DNA of 64,000 bases, from the NCBI GenBank assembly GCA_905209075.1, contig CAJLRL010000002.1:62001-126000 (forward strand), in the 5' to 3' direction. Position 1 is the first letter of the stretch. Every line of letters begins with the position of its first letter. Origin of the DNA: an uncultured Lachnospiraceae bacterium (lineage in GTDB: Bacteria; Bacillota; Clostridia; Lachnospirales; Lachnospiraceae). Below are positions 9,432 to 17,237 of the stretch, piece by piece. The position numbers and the translations under genes were made by a program. The notes below the pieces were generated by a model. The model saw nothing but the letters and a program-made list of their open reading frames with translations. It searched no databases and had not been told where the DNA came from.

Positions 9432-9683
9432 AAATTTCCTTCTTTCCTGTTTAAAACAAGTTTGCAACTCATTTATTCTATCATAATTTCTTGAATCTGC
9501 AAGGTTTCTTTTAAATTTTTTATAAAAATAAAGTACATTACATAAGCTGCTTTGACAGAAGGTACATAGGTTTTTTATCAAGAGTAAATATTTATCGACA
9601 ACATTTGAGGAAAAATACACGGCGTGAATGGTAAAAATACATTCGAAAAGAACATTTTACAAAAGGAAGGGAGAAAAATATTC

Positions 9684-10304
9684 ATGGCAGATAAAATGTT
9701 TGAAAACAACCAGGTATCCATAATCGGAGAGATAGTATCAGATTTTCAGTACAGCCACGAGGTGTATGGAGAGGGCTTTTATATGATGGAAGTCTCGGTA
9801 AGAAGATTATCTGATTTTGTAGATTACATACCGGTTATGGTTTCGGAGAGAATAATTGATGTTGAGGCAGATTACATAGGACAGCTTGTGTACATAAGCG
9901 GGCAGTTCCGGTCATTCAACAGGCATGAGGAACGCAAAAACAGACTTGTACTATCAGTTTTTGCAAGAGAACTTGAAATACTAGAACCTGATTGTGACGA
10001 AGATGCGGGAAACCAGATATTTTTGGACGGGTACATATGTAAGGAAGCGATATATAGAAAAACACCGCTTGGAAGGGAAATTGCGGATCTGCTTGTTGCG
10101 GTAAACAGATCATACGGAAAATCGGATTACATACCATGTATCTGCTGGGGCAGAAATGCAAGATTTGCAGCCGGGTTTGAGGTCGGAACACATGTACAGA
10201 TATGGGGCAGGATACAAAGCCGCGATTATGTAAAGAAGCTGAGCGAGACACAGGTCGAGCAGAGAACAGCGTACGAAGTTTCGGTAAGCAAGATAGAAAT
10301 ATAA
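9684..10304 (+). CDS. SSB-like protein with two tandem OB-folds
   Basis: The 206-residue protein contains two consecutive segments that read as single-strand-binding OB-folds. The first (about 8-100) has VSIIGEIVSDF...FYMMEVSVRR and the second (about 105-206) has IFLDGYICKEAIYR...IPCICWGRNAR...VQIWGRIQSRDY. Standard SSB has one OB-fold plus an acidic tail ending in DDDIPF; that tail is absent. I choose the ATG at 9684 because GGAAGGGAG lies 10 bases upstream; an upstream GTG at 9624 lacks one. It is divergent from typA. It is probably an accessory ssDNA-binding paralogue, not the main SSB. Confidence 0.7.
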   Translation: MADKMFENNQVSIIGEIVSDFQYSHEVYGEGFYMMEVSVRRLSDFVDYIPVMVSERIIDVEADYIGQLVYISGQFRSFNRHEERKNRLVLSVFARELEILEPDCDEDAGNQIFLDGYICKEAIYRKTPLGREIADLLVAVNRSYGKSDYIPCICWGRNARFAAGFEVGTHVQIWGRIQSRDYVKKLSETQVEQRTAYEVSVSKIEI

Positions 10305-10498
10305 GCGTTGCTATTAACACTGTCAGGTGTGAACAGTAAGATATAAGCTGTTGCAAGGTTGCAAATTTGTGAATAGTATGGTATTTTAGGACATATTGTT
10401 AATATAAGATATCGGATCGAAATGATTTTATAATGTAATTATTCCGGTAAGAGTGATTACAGATCGGTTGGAATTGATCATGATATGGAGGCATAAAT

Positions 10499-10978
10499 AT
10501 GGAAAAAGGTGCAGTACGGATCTATTATGGCGAGGGTCATGGAAAGACAAATGTTGCAATCGGAAGTGCCATATGTGCGGCATGTGAAGGAAGAACGGCA
10601 ATCATAATCCAGTTTCTAAAAGGCAAAAATGAACAGGAATTTTTAAGCAGGCTTGAGCCGGAGGTAAAGTTCTTTAATTTTTCAAGGGCAGGAATTCTTT
10701 TTGAACAGCTTGATGAGGACAGCAGACAGGAAGAAATCATGAACATAAAGAATGGCTTTAATTATGCAAAGAAGGTTGTTTCAACCGGAGCGGGGGCAGT
10801 CGTTGTGTTAGATGAGCTTCTTGGTCTTATGGATCTTCATCTGATAAGCAGGGATGATATAGCAGAGCTTTTAGCATCAAAGCCCGATGATGTGACTGTT
10901 ATAATCACTGGACGTGTCCTTGATGACAGTGTAAGGGAGCTTGCAGATGAAATTTATAATATAGCGCAGGAAAAATAA
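10499..10978 (+). CDS. Cob(I)yrinic acid a,c-diamide adenosyltransferase-like protein (CobO/BtuR family)
   Basis: The 159-residue protein begins VRIYYGEGHGKTNVAIG, a P-loop typical of CobA/CobO/BtuR corrinoid adenosyltransferases, which attach 5'-deoxyadenosyl to cob(I)alamin or its precursors. It continues with the family's IIIQFLKG strand, the VVVLDELLGLMD Walker-B region and VTVIITGR. It is slightly shorter than typical members (about 170-200). GGAG precedes the ATG. It stands alone, with no other cobamide genes in the window. The 194-bp gap before it shows no clear element to me. Confidence 0.8.
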   Translation: MEKGAVRIYYGEGHGKTNVAIGSAICAACEGRTAIIIQFLKGKNEQEFLSRLEPEVKFFNFSRAGILFEQLDEDSRQEEIMNIKNGFNYAKKVVSTGAGAVVVLDELLGLMDLHLISRDDIAELLASKPDDVTVIITGRVLDDSVRELADEIYNIAQEK

Positions 10979-10997
10979 TGTTAAGTAATTATAGGCA

Positions 10998-11026
10998 TTG
11001 ACATTATATTAGGGTGGTGCTAGTAT
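10998..11026 (+). promoter_or_regulatory. Promoter for the lysine-riboswitch dapA-dapB transcript
   Basis: A perfect TTGACA is followed by a 17-base spacer and TAGTAT, with TGC just before the -10 (extended -10). It sits about 60 bases before the riboswitch aptamer, so it is the likely origin of the dapA leader. Confidence 0.6.
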
Positions 11027-11089
11027 GGATTATAGCAGTTGGATTTATAAAATTAATTATCTGGCTGAGTTAAATTAAATATTTTAATA

Positions 11090-11252
11090 GATAGAGGTCG
11101 CGCGAATTATGAGTAGTCTGCCGGATATCAGCAGAGATATGTGAACGCAGATGAAAGGAATAGCGCCGAAAGGATATTATTACTGCAGATTATATTCTTG
11201 GGCATAGAGTGAACAACTTTATGACTGTCATCATATTTGATGGGGAGCTATC
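11090..11252 (+). promoter_or_regulatory. Lysine riboswitch (L box)
   Basis: The leader holds the L-box core: GAGGTCGCGCGAATTATGAG, AGTAGTC, then GAAAGGAATAGCGCCGAAAGG (in two parts) and a 3' strand GGGGAGCTATC. GATAG (11090-11094) pairs with CTATC (11248-11252) to close P1. The position directly upstream of an intrinsic terminator and dapA fits lysine-dependent premature termination of the diaminopimelate/lysine genes. Confidence 0.9.
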
Positions 11253-11271
11253 ATGATTCACAGTGAATTAC

Positions 11272-11298
11272 GACCGGCTCAAAAGAGCCGGTCTTTTT
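11272..11298 (+). terminator. Riboswitch-controlled terminator before dapA
   Basis: GACCGGCTC-AAAA-GAGCCGGTC is a perfect 9-bp hairpin followed by TTTTT. It lies 27 bases before the dapA start and is the expression platform of the L box: lysine binding should favour this hairpin. Confidence 0.93.
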
Positions 11299-11325
11299 AG
11301 CGCATAAGAAAAGGAGAATAAAATT

Positions 11326-12216
11326 ATGGCAATTTTCAAAGGAGCAGGAGTAGCGATCGTCACACCAATGAATAAAAATGAAGAGGTAAACTACGATAAG
11401 CTTGAGGAACTTATAAACATCCAGATAGATCAGGGAACTGATGCTATCGTTATTGCAGGAACAACAGGAGAGAGTGCATGTCTTTCAATGGAAGAACATG
11501 CCGATGTAATAAAAGCTGCAGTAGAGTTTACAAAACATCGTGTACCTGTAGTTGCAGGAACCGGCTCAAACTGCACAAGAACAGCTGTACAGCTTTCAAA
11601 AGAAGCAGAGGGCTTTGGTGCAGACGGACTTCTTGTAGTGACACCATATTACAATAAGGCTACACAGGCAGGTCTTATAAACCATTATTCACAGATCGCA
11701 GATAATACAAAATGTCCTATTATCATGTACAACGTACCAGGACGTACAGGATGTAACCTGCTTCCGGAGACAGCAGCAGAGCTTTTCCAGACAAAAGAAA
11801 ATATCGTAGGATTAAAAGAAGCTACCGGAAATCTTGCACAGGCATCACAGACAATGTATTTAACCGATGGAAAGATCGATATGTATTCAGGCGAGGACGG
11901 ACTTGTGCTTCCACTTATGTCTATCGGAGCTATCGGAGTTATTTCCGTATGGAGCAATGTGGCACCGGCAAAGGTACATGCACTTTGTGACAGCTTCTTT
12001 AAAGGAGATATAGAGACTGCACAGAAGCTTCAAAGAGAAGCACTTCCACTTGTAAATGCACTTTTCTCAGAGGTTAACCCTATCCCTGTAAAGAAAGCAT
12101 TAAATCTTATGGGACTGAATGTTGGACCACTCAGAAGTCCAATGTGTGAGATGGGACAGGAAAATGCGCAGAAACTTGCAGAAGTTATGAAAGAGTACGG
12201 AATTAAGCTGGCATAA
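11326..12216 (+). CDS. dapA: 4-hydroxy-tetrahydrodipicolinate synthase
   Basis: It condenses pyruvate with aspartate semialdehyde, the first step specific to lysine/diaminopimelate synthesis. The 296-residue TIM barrel has GTTGES, YNVPGRTG (catalytic tyrosine region) and VGLKEATG with the Schiff-base lysine. AAGGAG lies 7 bases before the ATG. It is the first gene after the lysine riboswitch and terminator, so it should be repressed by lysine, and it is followed by dapB 42 bases later. Confidence 0.96.
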   Translation: MAIFKGAGVAIVTPMNKNEEVNYDKLEELINIQIDQGTDAIVIAGTTGESACLSMEEHADVIKAAVEFTKHRVPVVAGTGSNCTRTAVQLSKEAEGFGADGLLVVTPYYNKATQAGLINHYSQIADNTKCPIIMYNVPGRTGCNLLPETAAELFQTKENIVGLKEATGNLAQASQTMYLTDGKIDMYSGEDGLVLPLMSIGAIGVISVWSNVAPAKVHALCDSFFKGDIETAQKLQREALPLVNALFSEVNPIPVKKALNLMGLNVGPLRSPMCEMGQENAQKLAEVMKEYGIKLA

Positions 12217-12258
12217 TAGTATTATTATAATAGCATTACGGAAAGGATACGATACAAA

Positions 12259-13020
12259 ATGACAAAAGTAATAATGAATGGCTGCAACGGAAAAATGGGA
12301 CAGACTATAACAAATATATGTAAATCTGATGCAGATGTAGAAATTGTTGCAGGAATTGACCTTTATGATGGGATAGATAACGATTACCCGGTATTTTCAA
12401 GCATTGATAAATGTGACGTGGATGCAGATGTTGTGATTGATTTTTCTAATGCAAAGGCAGTTGACGGAGTACTTGATTATTGTGTAGATAAGCAGATCCC
12501 GGTTGTTTTATGTACTACAGGACTTTCAGATGAGCAGCTTGAAAAGGTTGACGAGTGTTATAAAAAGGTTGCTGTTCTTAAATCTGCAAATATGTCTCTC
12601 GGAGTAAATACACTTATGGCGCTCCTTAAAAAGGCTGCACAGGTATTTGCACCGGCAGGCTTTGATATGGAAATCGTGGAGAAGCACCACAACTTAAAGC
12701 TGGATGCACCATCAGGAACAGCGCTTGCACTTGCTGATTCAATGAATGAGGCACTTGATAATGAATATCATTATGTGTACGACCGCAGCCAGGTAAGAAA
12801 ACAGCGTGATCCAAAGGAAATCGGTATTTCAGCTGTACGTGGTGGAAATATCGTTGGAGAACACGAAGTATTATTCTGCGGACAGGATGAGGTTATAGAA
12901 TTTAAGCATACAGCATATTCAAAAGCTGTATTTGCCAAGGGTGCAGTTGAAGCTGCCAAATTCTTAAAAGGAAAGGCTGCCGGACATTATGATATGGCAG
13001 ACGTTATTGCAGCAAAATAA
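12259..13020 (+). CDS. dapB: 4-hydroxy-tetrahydrodipicolinate reductase
   Basis: It reduces the DapA product with NAD(P)H. The 253-residue protein has the N-terminal NGCNGKMGQ dinucleotide-binding loop, CTTGLS, and the catalytic EKHHNLKLDAPSGTA motif. It follows dapA in the lysine-riboswitch unit; together with dapL in this window it supplies meso-DAP synthesis up to the epimerase. Confidence 0.95.
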   Translation: MTKVIMNGCNGKMGQTITNICKSDADVEIVAGIDLYDGIDNDYPVFSSIDKCDVDADVVIDFSNAKAVDGVLDYCVDKQIPVVLCTTGLSDEQLEKVDECYKKVAVLKSANMSLGVNTLMALLKKAAQVFAPAGFDMEIVEKHHNLKLDAPSGTALALADSMNEALDNEYHYVYDRSQVRKQRDPKEIGISAVRGGNIVGEHEVLFCGQDEVIEFKHTAYSKAVFAKGAVEAAKFLKGKAAGHYDMADVIAAK

Positions 13021-13098
13021 CATATAGCAAGTGTCAAGCTTGCGTTTGTACAGTAACACTTTTACTATGCATTTATAGCGATACACGCATAATACTAC

Positions 13099-13127
13099 TT
13101 GATTTAATTAAATGAGCGTATTATAGT
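13099..13127 (+). promoter_or_regulatory. Candidate promoter for the thi operon leader
   Basis: TTGATT, 17 bases and TATAGT (one mismatch to TATAAT) lie about 40 bases upstream of the TPP aptamer. The same stretch forms an AT-rich inverted repeat (ATAATAC...GTATTAT, 13089-13125), which may instead be a weak terminator for dapB. This entry covers the 5' part of the 371-bp dapB-thiM gap. Confidence 0.45.
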
Positions 13128-13167
13128 AATAAATGAACATAAGTAGTTGTTCGTAATTATTGAGAAT

Positions 13168-13258
13168 AAACAGGGGAGCTGGCATAAAGCCGGCTGAGAG
13201 TAGGCTGACAGTGTCTAGACCCATAACCTGATTTGGATAATGCCAACGTAGGATAATA
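13168..13258 (+). promoter_or_regulatory. TPP riboswitch (THI box)
   Basis: The aptamer core is visible: CAGGGGAGC, CTGAGAGTAGGCTGA, ACCCATAACCTGATTTGG (with the conserved ACCTGAT) and ATAATGCCAACGTAGG. It is upstream of thiM-thiE-thiC-thiW and directly followed by a terminator hairpin, so thiamine pyrophosphate should switch off the operon by termination. Confidence 0.95.
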
Positions 13259-13277
13259 TCGCAGAAGTAGATTTATT

Positions 13278-13314
13278 AAGCGGATATTCCTTGGGGGATA
13301 TCTGCTTATTTTAA
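13278..13314 (+). terminator. Terminator of the TPP riboswitch
   Basis: AAGCGGATATTCC pairs over 13 bp with GGGATATCTGCTT around TTGG, followed by ATTTTAAT. It lies between the aptamer and thiM and is the likely expression platform. Confidence 0.8.
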
Positions 13315-13391
13315 TATGCGGCAAATGCTTTTTATCAGTGAAAGTGCTGGCCGGCAGGAAGCTTTATGGCAGAAAGTGTGTTGAAGTCTAT

Positions 13392-14267
13392 ATGAATAAA
13401 TACATAGAAAATCTTAAGATAAAAAGTCCTCTCATCCACAATATTACAAATATGGTTACGATAAATGATGTGGCAAACATAGAACTGGCATGCGGGGCAC
13501 GTCCTATAATGGCGATGGCACCACAGGAGATGGAAGAGGTAACAGGCATATGTGACGGATTAAACATTAATATCGGAACCCCAACCGAGGAACGTTTTAC
13601 GGCAATGCGTATAGCAGCCCGGACTGCACAAAAAAAGGGAATACCGATAACACTTGATCTGGTTGGTGTCGGAGTAAGCCGTTTTCGAATGAACTTTGTC
13701 CAGGAACTTTTATCGGAGACAAAAATAGATGTGATAAAAGGAAACCTGTCTGAAATCAAAGCCGTAATGGAGCATGGAAGATGCGAAGGCGGCGTGGAAG
13801 CTGTGGATAAGGCAGATGAAAACGAGATAAAAAAGCTTGTGTGCGCTGCTGCTGACAGATATAACTGTGTTGCAGTGATAACCGGAAGGGTGGATTACAT
13901 CGCCGCAGTGAGTAAAACTACGGATCCATGTAATTTGGCAGAAGAATCACAGTATCTGGGAAAATTCCGTGTCGCGGCTGTCACCGGTGGACATCCGATG
14001 ATGAAAAAAGTGACAGGAACAGGATGCCAGCTTTCGGGGCTTATATGTTCATTTACTGCGGCAAATACGGATGATAAATTTGGAGCAGTAAAAGCTGCTT
14101 TACAGTGTATGAAAAGGGCTGGTGAGATCGCAGCAGATAATTCATATATCACAGATAAAGCAGTACAGATGGATGATGGAAACTCCATCATTGGAAATGC
14201 CACATACAAAAACAGGATAATAGATGCGGTTTATCAGAATAATCACATAAGGCAGGAAAAGATATGA
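13392..14267 (+). CDS. thiM: Hydroxyethylthiazole kinase
   Basis: It phosphorylates the thiamine thiazole moiety (salvage). The N-terminus IHNITNMVTINDVAN and the catalytic GTGCQLSG loop are family signatures. I start at the ATG at 13392 (MNKYIEN), giving 291 residues; a GTG at 13338 in frame would add a non-conserved leader that overlaps the riboswitch region. The ribosome site is weak, which may matter for regulation. It overlaps thiE by four bases. Confidence 0.9.
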   Translation: MNKYIENLKIKSPLIHNITNMVTINDVANIELACGARPIMAMAPQEMEEVTGICDGLNINIGTPTEERFTAMRIAARTAQKKGIPITLDLVGVGVSRFRMNFVQELLSETKIDVIKGNLSEIKAVMEHGRCEGGVEAVDKADENEIKKLVCAAADRYNCVAVITGRVDYIAAVSKTTDPCNLAEESQYLGKFRVAAVTGGHPMMKKVTGTGCQLSGLICSFTAANTDDKFGAVKAALQCMKRAGEIAADNSYITDKAVQMDDGNSIIGNATYKNRIIDAVYQNNHIRQEKI

Positions 14268-14926
14268 ATATTTCAGATTTAAAACTATATGCAGTGACAG
14301 ACAGAAAATGGCTGAATGGTGCAAAATTATCCGAACACGTAAAGCTGGCCCTTGAGGGCGGAGCTACGATGATACAGATTCGTGACAAAGATATTTTGTC
14401 ACATGAGGGCGGCATGATCACAGATGGCATGATAAAAGAGCAGGAAAAAGAAGAAGCTCTTGAAATTAAGCGTATATGCCATGAGTATAAGGCACCGCTT
14501 ATTATAAACGACAACGTGCAGTTTGCAATGGAGATAGATGCTGATGGAGTGCATTTAGGACAGGATGATATGGATCCGCAGACAGCACGAAAGTTACTGG
14601 GACCTGATAAAATAATAGGTGTCACCGCAAAGACAGTAGTACAGGCAAAGACAGCCGAAAGAAAAGGGGCAGATTATCTGGGCTCAGGTGCAGTATTCGG
14701 ATCGACAACGAAGCTTGATGCAAAGCCGATGTCAAAGGAGCTTTTAAAAGAAATAACATCATCGGTAGATATTCCGGTAGTGGCTATCGGCGGCATAAAT
14801 GCAGAAAATGCAAAAACACTTAAGGGTACCGGGATCGCTGGAATAGCAGTTGTCGGAGGAATATTTGCAAATGATGATATAAAGCTGGCAGCAGAGCAGC
14901 TGGCGCATATATGTGATGAATTATAA
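14264..14926 (+). CDS. thiE: Thiamine-phosphate synthase
   Basis: It joins hydroxymethylpyrimidine diphosphate with thiazole phosphate to make thiamine monophosphate. The 220-residue TIM barrel has MIQIRDKD, LIINDNVQFA, DGVHLGQDDM, GVTAKT and VVAIGGINAEN, all typical. It is translationally coupled to thiM (ATGA overlap). The pair needs HMP from ThiC, encoded next. Confidence 0.95.
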   Translation: MNISDLKLYAVTDRKWLNGAKLSEHVKLALEGGATMIQIRDKDILSHEGGMITDGMIKEQEKEEALEIKRICHEYKAPLIINDNVQFAMEIDADGVHLGQDDMDPQTARKLLGPDKIIGVTAKTVVQAKTAERKGADYLGSGAVFGSTTKLDAKPMSKELLKEITSSVDIPVVAIGGINAENAKTLKGTGIAGIAVVGGIFANDDIKLAAEQLAHICDEL

Positions 14927-14991
14927 TTGTGCAGCTGTAAAACAGCACTACAATTAAAATAGATAAAATAAAGTAATAGGAGATAAAGCGT

Positions 14992-16302
14992 ATGAGTAAT
15001 TACACAACACAGATGGATGCCGCAAGAAAAGGCATCGTGACACCTGAAATTGAAAAAGTAGCAAAGAAAGAAAAAATGGAAGTAGATAAGCTTATGGAGC
15101 TTGTTGCAAGCGGTAAAGTTGCCATTCCTGCAAACAAGAGACATAAATCACTTGAGCCGGAAGGTGTAGGAAGCATGCTCCGCACAAAGATCAACGTAAA
15201 CCTTGGTGTATCGAGGGACTGCAAGGATTATGATGTTGAGATGGAAAAGGTTATGAGCGCTGTAAATCTTGGTGCAGAAGCTATTATGGATCTTTCAAGC
15301 CACGGAAATACACAGCCGTTCAGACAGAAGCTCACAAGTGAGTGTCCGGCAATGATAGGAACAGTTCCTGTTTACGACAGTGTGATCCATTATCAGAGAG
15401 ATCTTGCAACGCTTACAGCTAAAGATTTTGTAGATGTTGTAAGACTTCATGCAGAGGATGGAGTGGATTTCGTGACACTTCACTGCGGAATCACAAGAAA
15501 GACAATAGAGCAGATCAAAAAGCATAAACGTAAAATGAATATCGTAAGCCGTGGAGGAAGCCTTGTTTTTGCATGGATGAGCATGACAGGTGAGGAAAAT
15601 CCATTCTATGAGTACTATGATGAGATCCTTGATATATGTGAGCAGTATGATGTCACTATCTCACTCGGTGATGCCTGCAGACCGGGATGCCTTGCAGATG
15701 CGACAGATGTATGCCAGATAGAGGAGCTTGTAAGACTCGGCGAGCTTACAAAACGTGCGTGGGATCACAATGTACAGGTAATGGTTGAGGGACCGGGACA
15801 TGTTCCGCTTGATCAGGTTGCTGCAAATATGAAAGTACAGCAGACAATCTGCATGGGAGCACCTTTCTATGTACTTGGACCTCTCGTAACAGATATCGCA
15901 CCGGGATATGACCACATCACAGCAGCTATCGGTGGTGCAGTTGCAGCCATGAACGGAGCAGCATTCCTGTGTTATGTAACACCGGCAGAGCATCTTGCCC
16001 TTCCAAATGTTGAGGATACAAAGCAGGGAATCATAGCATCAAAGATCGCAGCCCACGCAGCAGACATTGCAAAGGGAATACCGGGCGCAAGAGATATAGA
16101 TGACAAGATGGCTGATGCAAGACGTGTGCTTGACTGGGATGCGCAGTTTGCCTGTGCGCTTGACCCGGAAACAGCAAAAGCGATCAGGGATGACCGTCTT
16201 CCGGAGGATGACCACAGCGAGGCATGCAGTATGTGTGGAAAATTCTGTGCAGTCAGAAGCATGAACAAAGCGCTTGCAGGAGAATACATAGATATCCTGT
16301 AA
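14992..16302 (+). CDS. thiC: Phosphomethylpyrimidine synthase
   Basis: This radical-SAM enzyme rearranges aminoimidazole ribotide to the HMP phosphate moiety of thiamine, under anaerobic or reducing conditions. The 436-residue protein ends with CSMCGKFCAVR, the CX2CX4C cluster motif, and contains MVEGPGHVP and LGPLVTDIAPGYDHI. AGGAG precedes the ATG. It is the third gene of the TPP-controlled unit; thiazole synthesis genes are absent, so this unit combines pyrimidine synthesis with thiazole salvage. Confidence 0.96.
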   Translation: MSNYTTQMDAARKGIVTPEIEKVAKKEKMEVDKLMELVASGKVAIPANKRHKSLEPEGVGSMLRTKINVNLGVSRDCKDYDVEMEKVMSAVNLGAEAIMDLSSHGNTQPFRQKLTSECPAMIGTVPVYDSVIHYQRDLATLTAKDFVDVVRLHAEDGVDFVTLHCGITRKTIEQIKKHKRKMNIVSRGGSLVFAWMSMTGEENPFYEYYDEILDICEQYDVTISLGDACRPGCLADATDVCQIEELVRLGELTKRAWDHNVQVMVEGPGHVPLDQVAANMKVQQTICMGAPFYVLGPLVTDIAPGYDHITAAIGGAVAAMNGAAFLCYVTPAEHLALPNVEDTKQGIIASKIAAHAADIAKGIPGARDIDDKMADARRVLDWDAQFACALDPETAKAIRDDRLPEDDHSEACSMCGKFCAVRSMNKALAGEYIDIL

Positions 16303-16385
16303 TTAAAAAAGTAACTGTTCAGTGCTGTCACAATTGAAAGCCGCATATTTTTACACGGAATAGTTGTAAAATAAGCAACAAATAA

Positions 16386-16416
16386 TTGCCAGCAGGATAC
16401 TATGTCCGGCTGGCAA
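16386..16416 (+). terminator. Hairpin in the thiC-thiW gap
   Basis: TTGCCAGC-A-GGA pairs with TCC-G-GCTGGCAA around TACTATG, followed by AATTTAT. It could attenuate between thiC and thiW or stabilise the upstream transcript. The T run is weak. Confidence 0.45.
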
Positions 16417-16442
16417 AATTTATAATATGGCAGGGAGATAAA

Positions 16443-16964
16443 ATGAAAGACGCAAAAAATAATAAAACTATATCAGTCCGTAAACTTGCAATGGCGGGAG
16501 TTCTTGTTGCGGTTGCCGTCGCAGGAAGCTTGTTCAGTTTCCCGGTAGCGGGAAGTAAATGTGCTCCGGTGCAGCATATGGTAAACATATGCGGAGCGAT
16601 ATTTTTAGGACCGGCATGGAGTGTCGGCGTGGCATTCTGTGCCAGTTTAATAAGAAATCTGACAGGGCTTGGAAGCCTGATGGCTTTTCCGGGAAGCATG
16701 GTCGGTGCGTTATGCTGTGGATTGATGTATAAATTCAGCAAAAAAATTATTCCGACATGTATCGCAGAGGCTCTTGGAACGGGAATACTCGGAGGGCTGG
16801 CTGCATACCCGCTTGCAAAATATGTGATGCTTATACAGCCGGATGGAATGTTTATTTATATAATACCTTTCCTGATTTCGACAGTTGTCGGAAGTGTAGT
16901 CGCAGCAGTTGTAATGCTGATACTGAAAAAGAGCGGAGTTTTAGCATCATTTTCAAATGAATAA
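16443..16964 (+). CDS. thiW: ECF transporter S component ThiW (thiazole uptake)
   Basis: ThiW proteins are membrane substrate-binding subunits of energy-coupling factor importers, predicted for the thiamine thiazole precursor. The 173-residue protein is hydrophobic with about five or six membrane segments and carries APVQHMVNICGAIFLGP and SLMAFPGSMVGALCCGLMYK, typical of the family. I start at the ATG at 16443, after CAGGGAG; the open frame extends upstream but without a ribosome site. Its place after thiM-thiE-thiC under a TPP riboswitch matches thiazole import feeding ThiM. Confidence 0.88.
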   Translation: MKDAKNNKTISVRKLAMAGVLVAVAVAGSLFSFPVAGSKCAPVQHMVNICGAIFLGPAWSVGVAFCASLIRNLTGLGSLMAFPGSMVGALCCGLMYKFSKKIIPTCIAEALGTGILGGLAAYPLAKYVMLIQPDGMFIYIIPFLISTVVGSVVAAVVMLILKKSGVLASFSNE

Positions 16965-16979
16965 AAAATTTGTATATAA

Positions 16980-17017
16980 AAGTACTTACATTTTTATAGA
17001 ATGTGGGTACTTTTTTT
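16980..17017 (+). terminator. Terminator of the thi operon
   Basis: AAGTACTTACATT pairs with AATGTGGGTACTT (two G-T pairs) around TTTATAG and runs into seven T. It closes the thiamine unit. Confidence 0.85.
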
Positions 17018-17053
17018 ATGGAATAAATGGCATGAGTGATATAATAGTCATAT

Positions 17054-17214
17054 ATGTACTCTCGGAATCTTCTTTAAACGAATAATTCTGGCTATATTTC
17101 CGATATACTGCTTCCATTTTCTCGTCGTACACACCGTGTACGCACTGCGAAAATGTCATTGTATATCAAAAATCTATCTCAGAATTCTTGATTTAGAAGA
17201 TTCCGAGAGTACAT
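17054..17214. repeat. Long palindromic MITE-like element
   Basis: ATGTACTCTCGGAATCTTCT (17054-17073) is repeated perfectly inverted at 17195-17214, and the arms continue as an imperfect inverted repeat to a centre near 17130 (GTACACACCGTGTAC). The whole 161 bp can fold into one long hairpin. The same terminal sequence occurs in a short element at 62536-62579. No transposase gene is inside. It lies directly upstream of the DUF2075-cas3 unit, most of the 273-bp gap. Confidence 0.8.
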
Positions 17215-17237
17215 ACATAAAAGCAGGAGGAAGTCAC

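Noticed and set aside
7596..9620. A longer TypA starting near 9620
   Set aside because: The extra N-terminus lacks a ribosome site and family similarity; the ATG at 9431 has GGAAGG and begins the conserved sequence.
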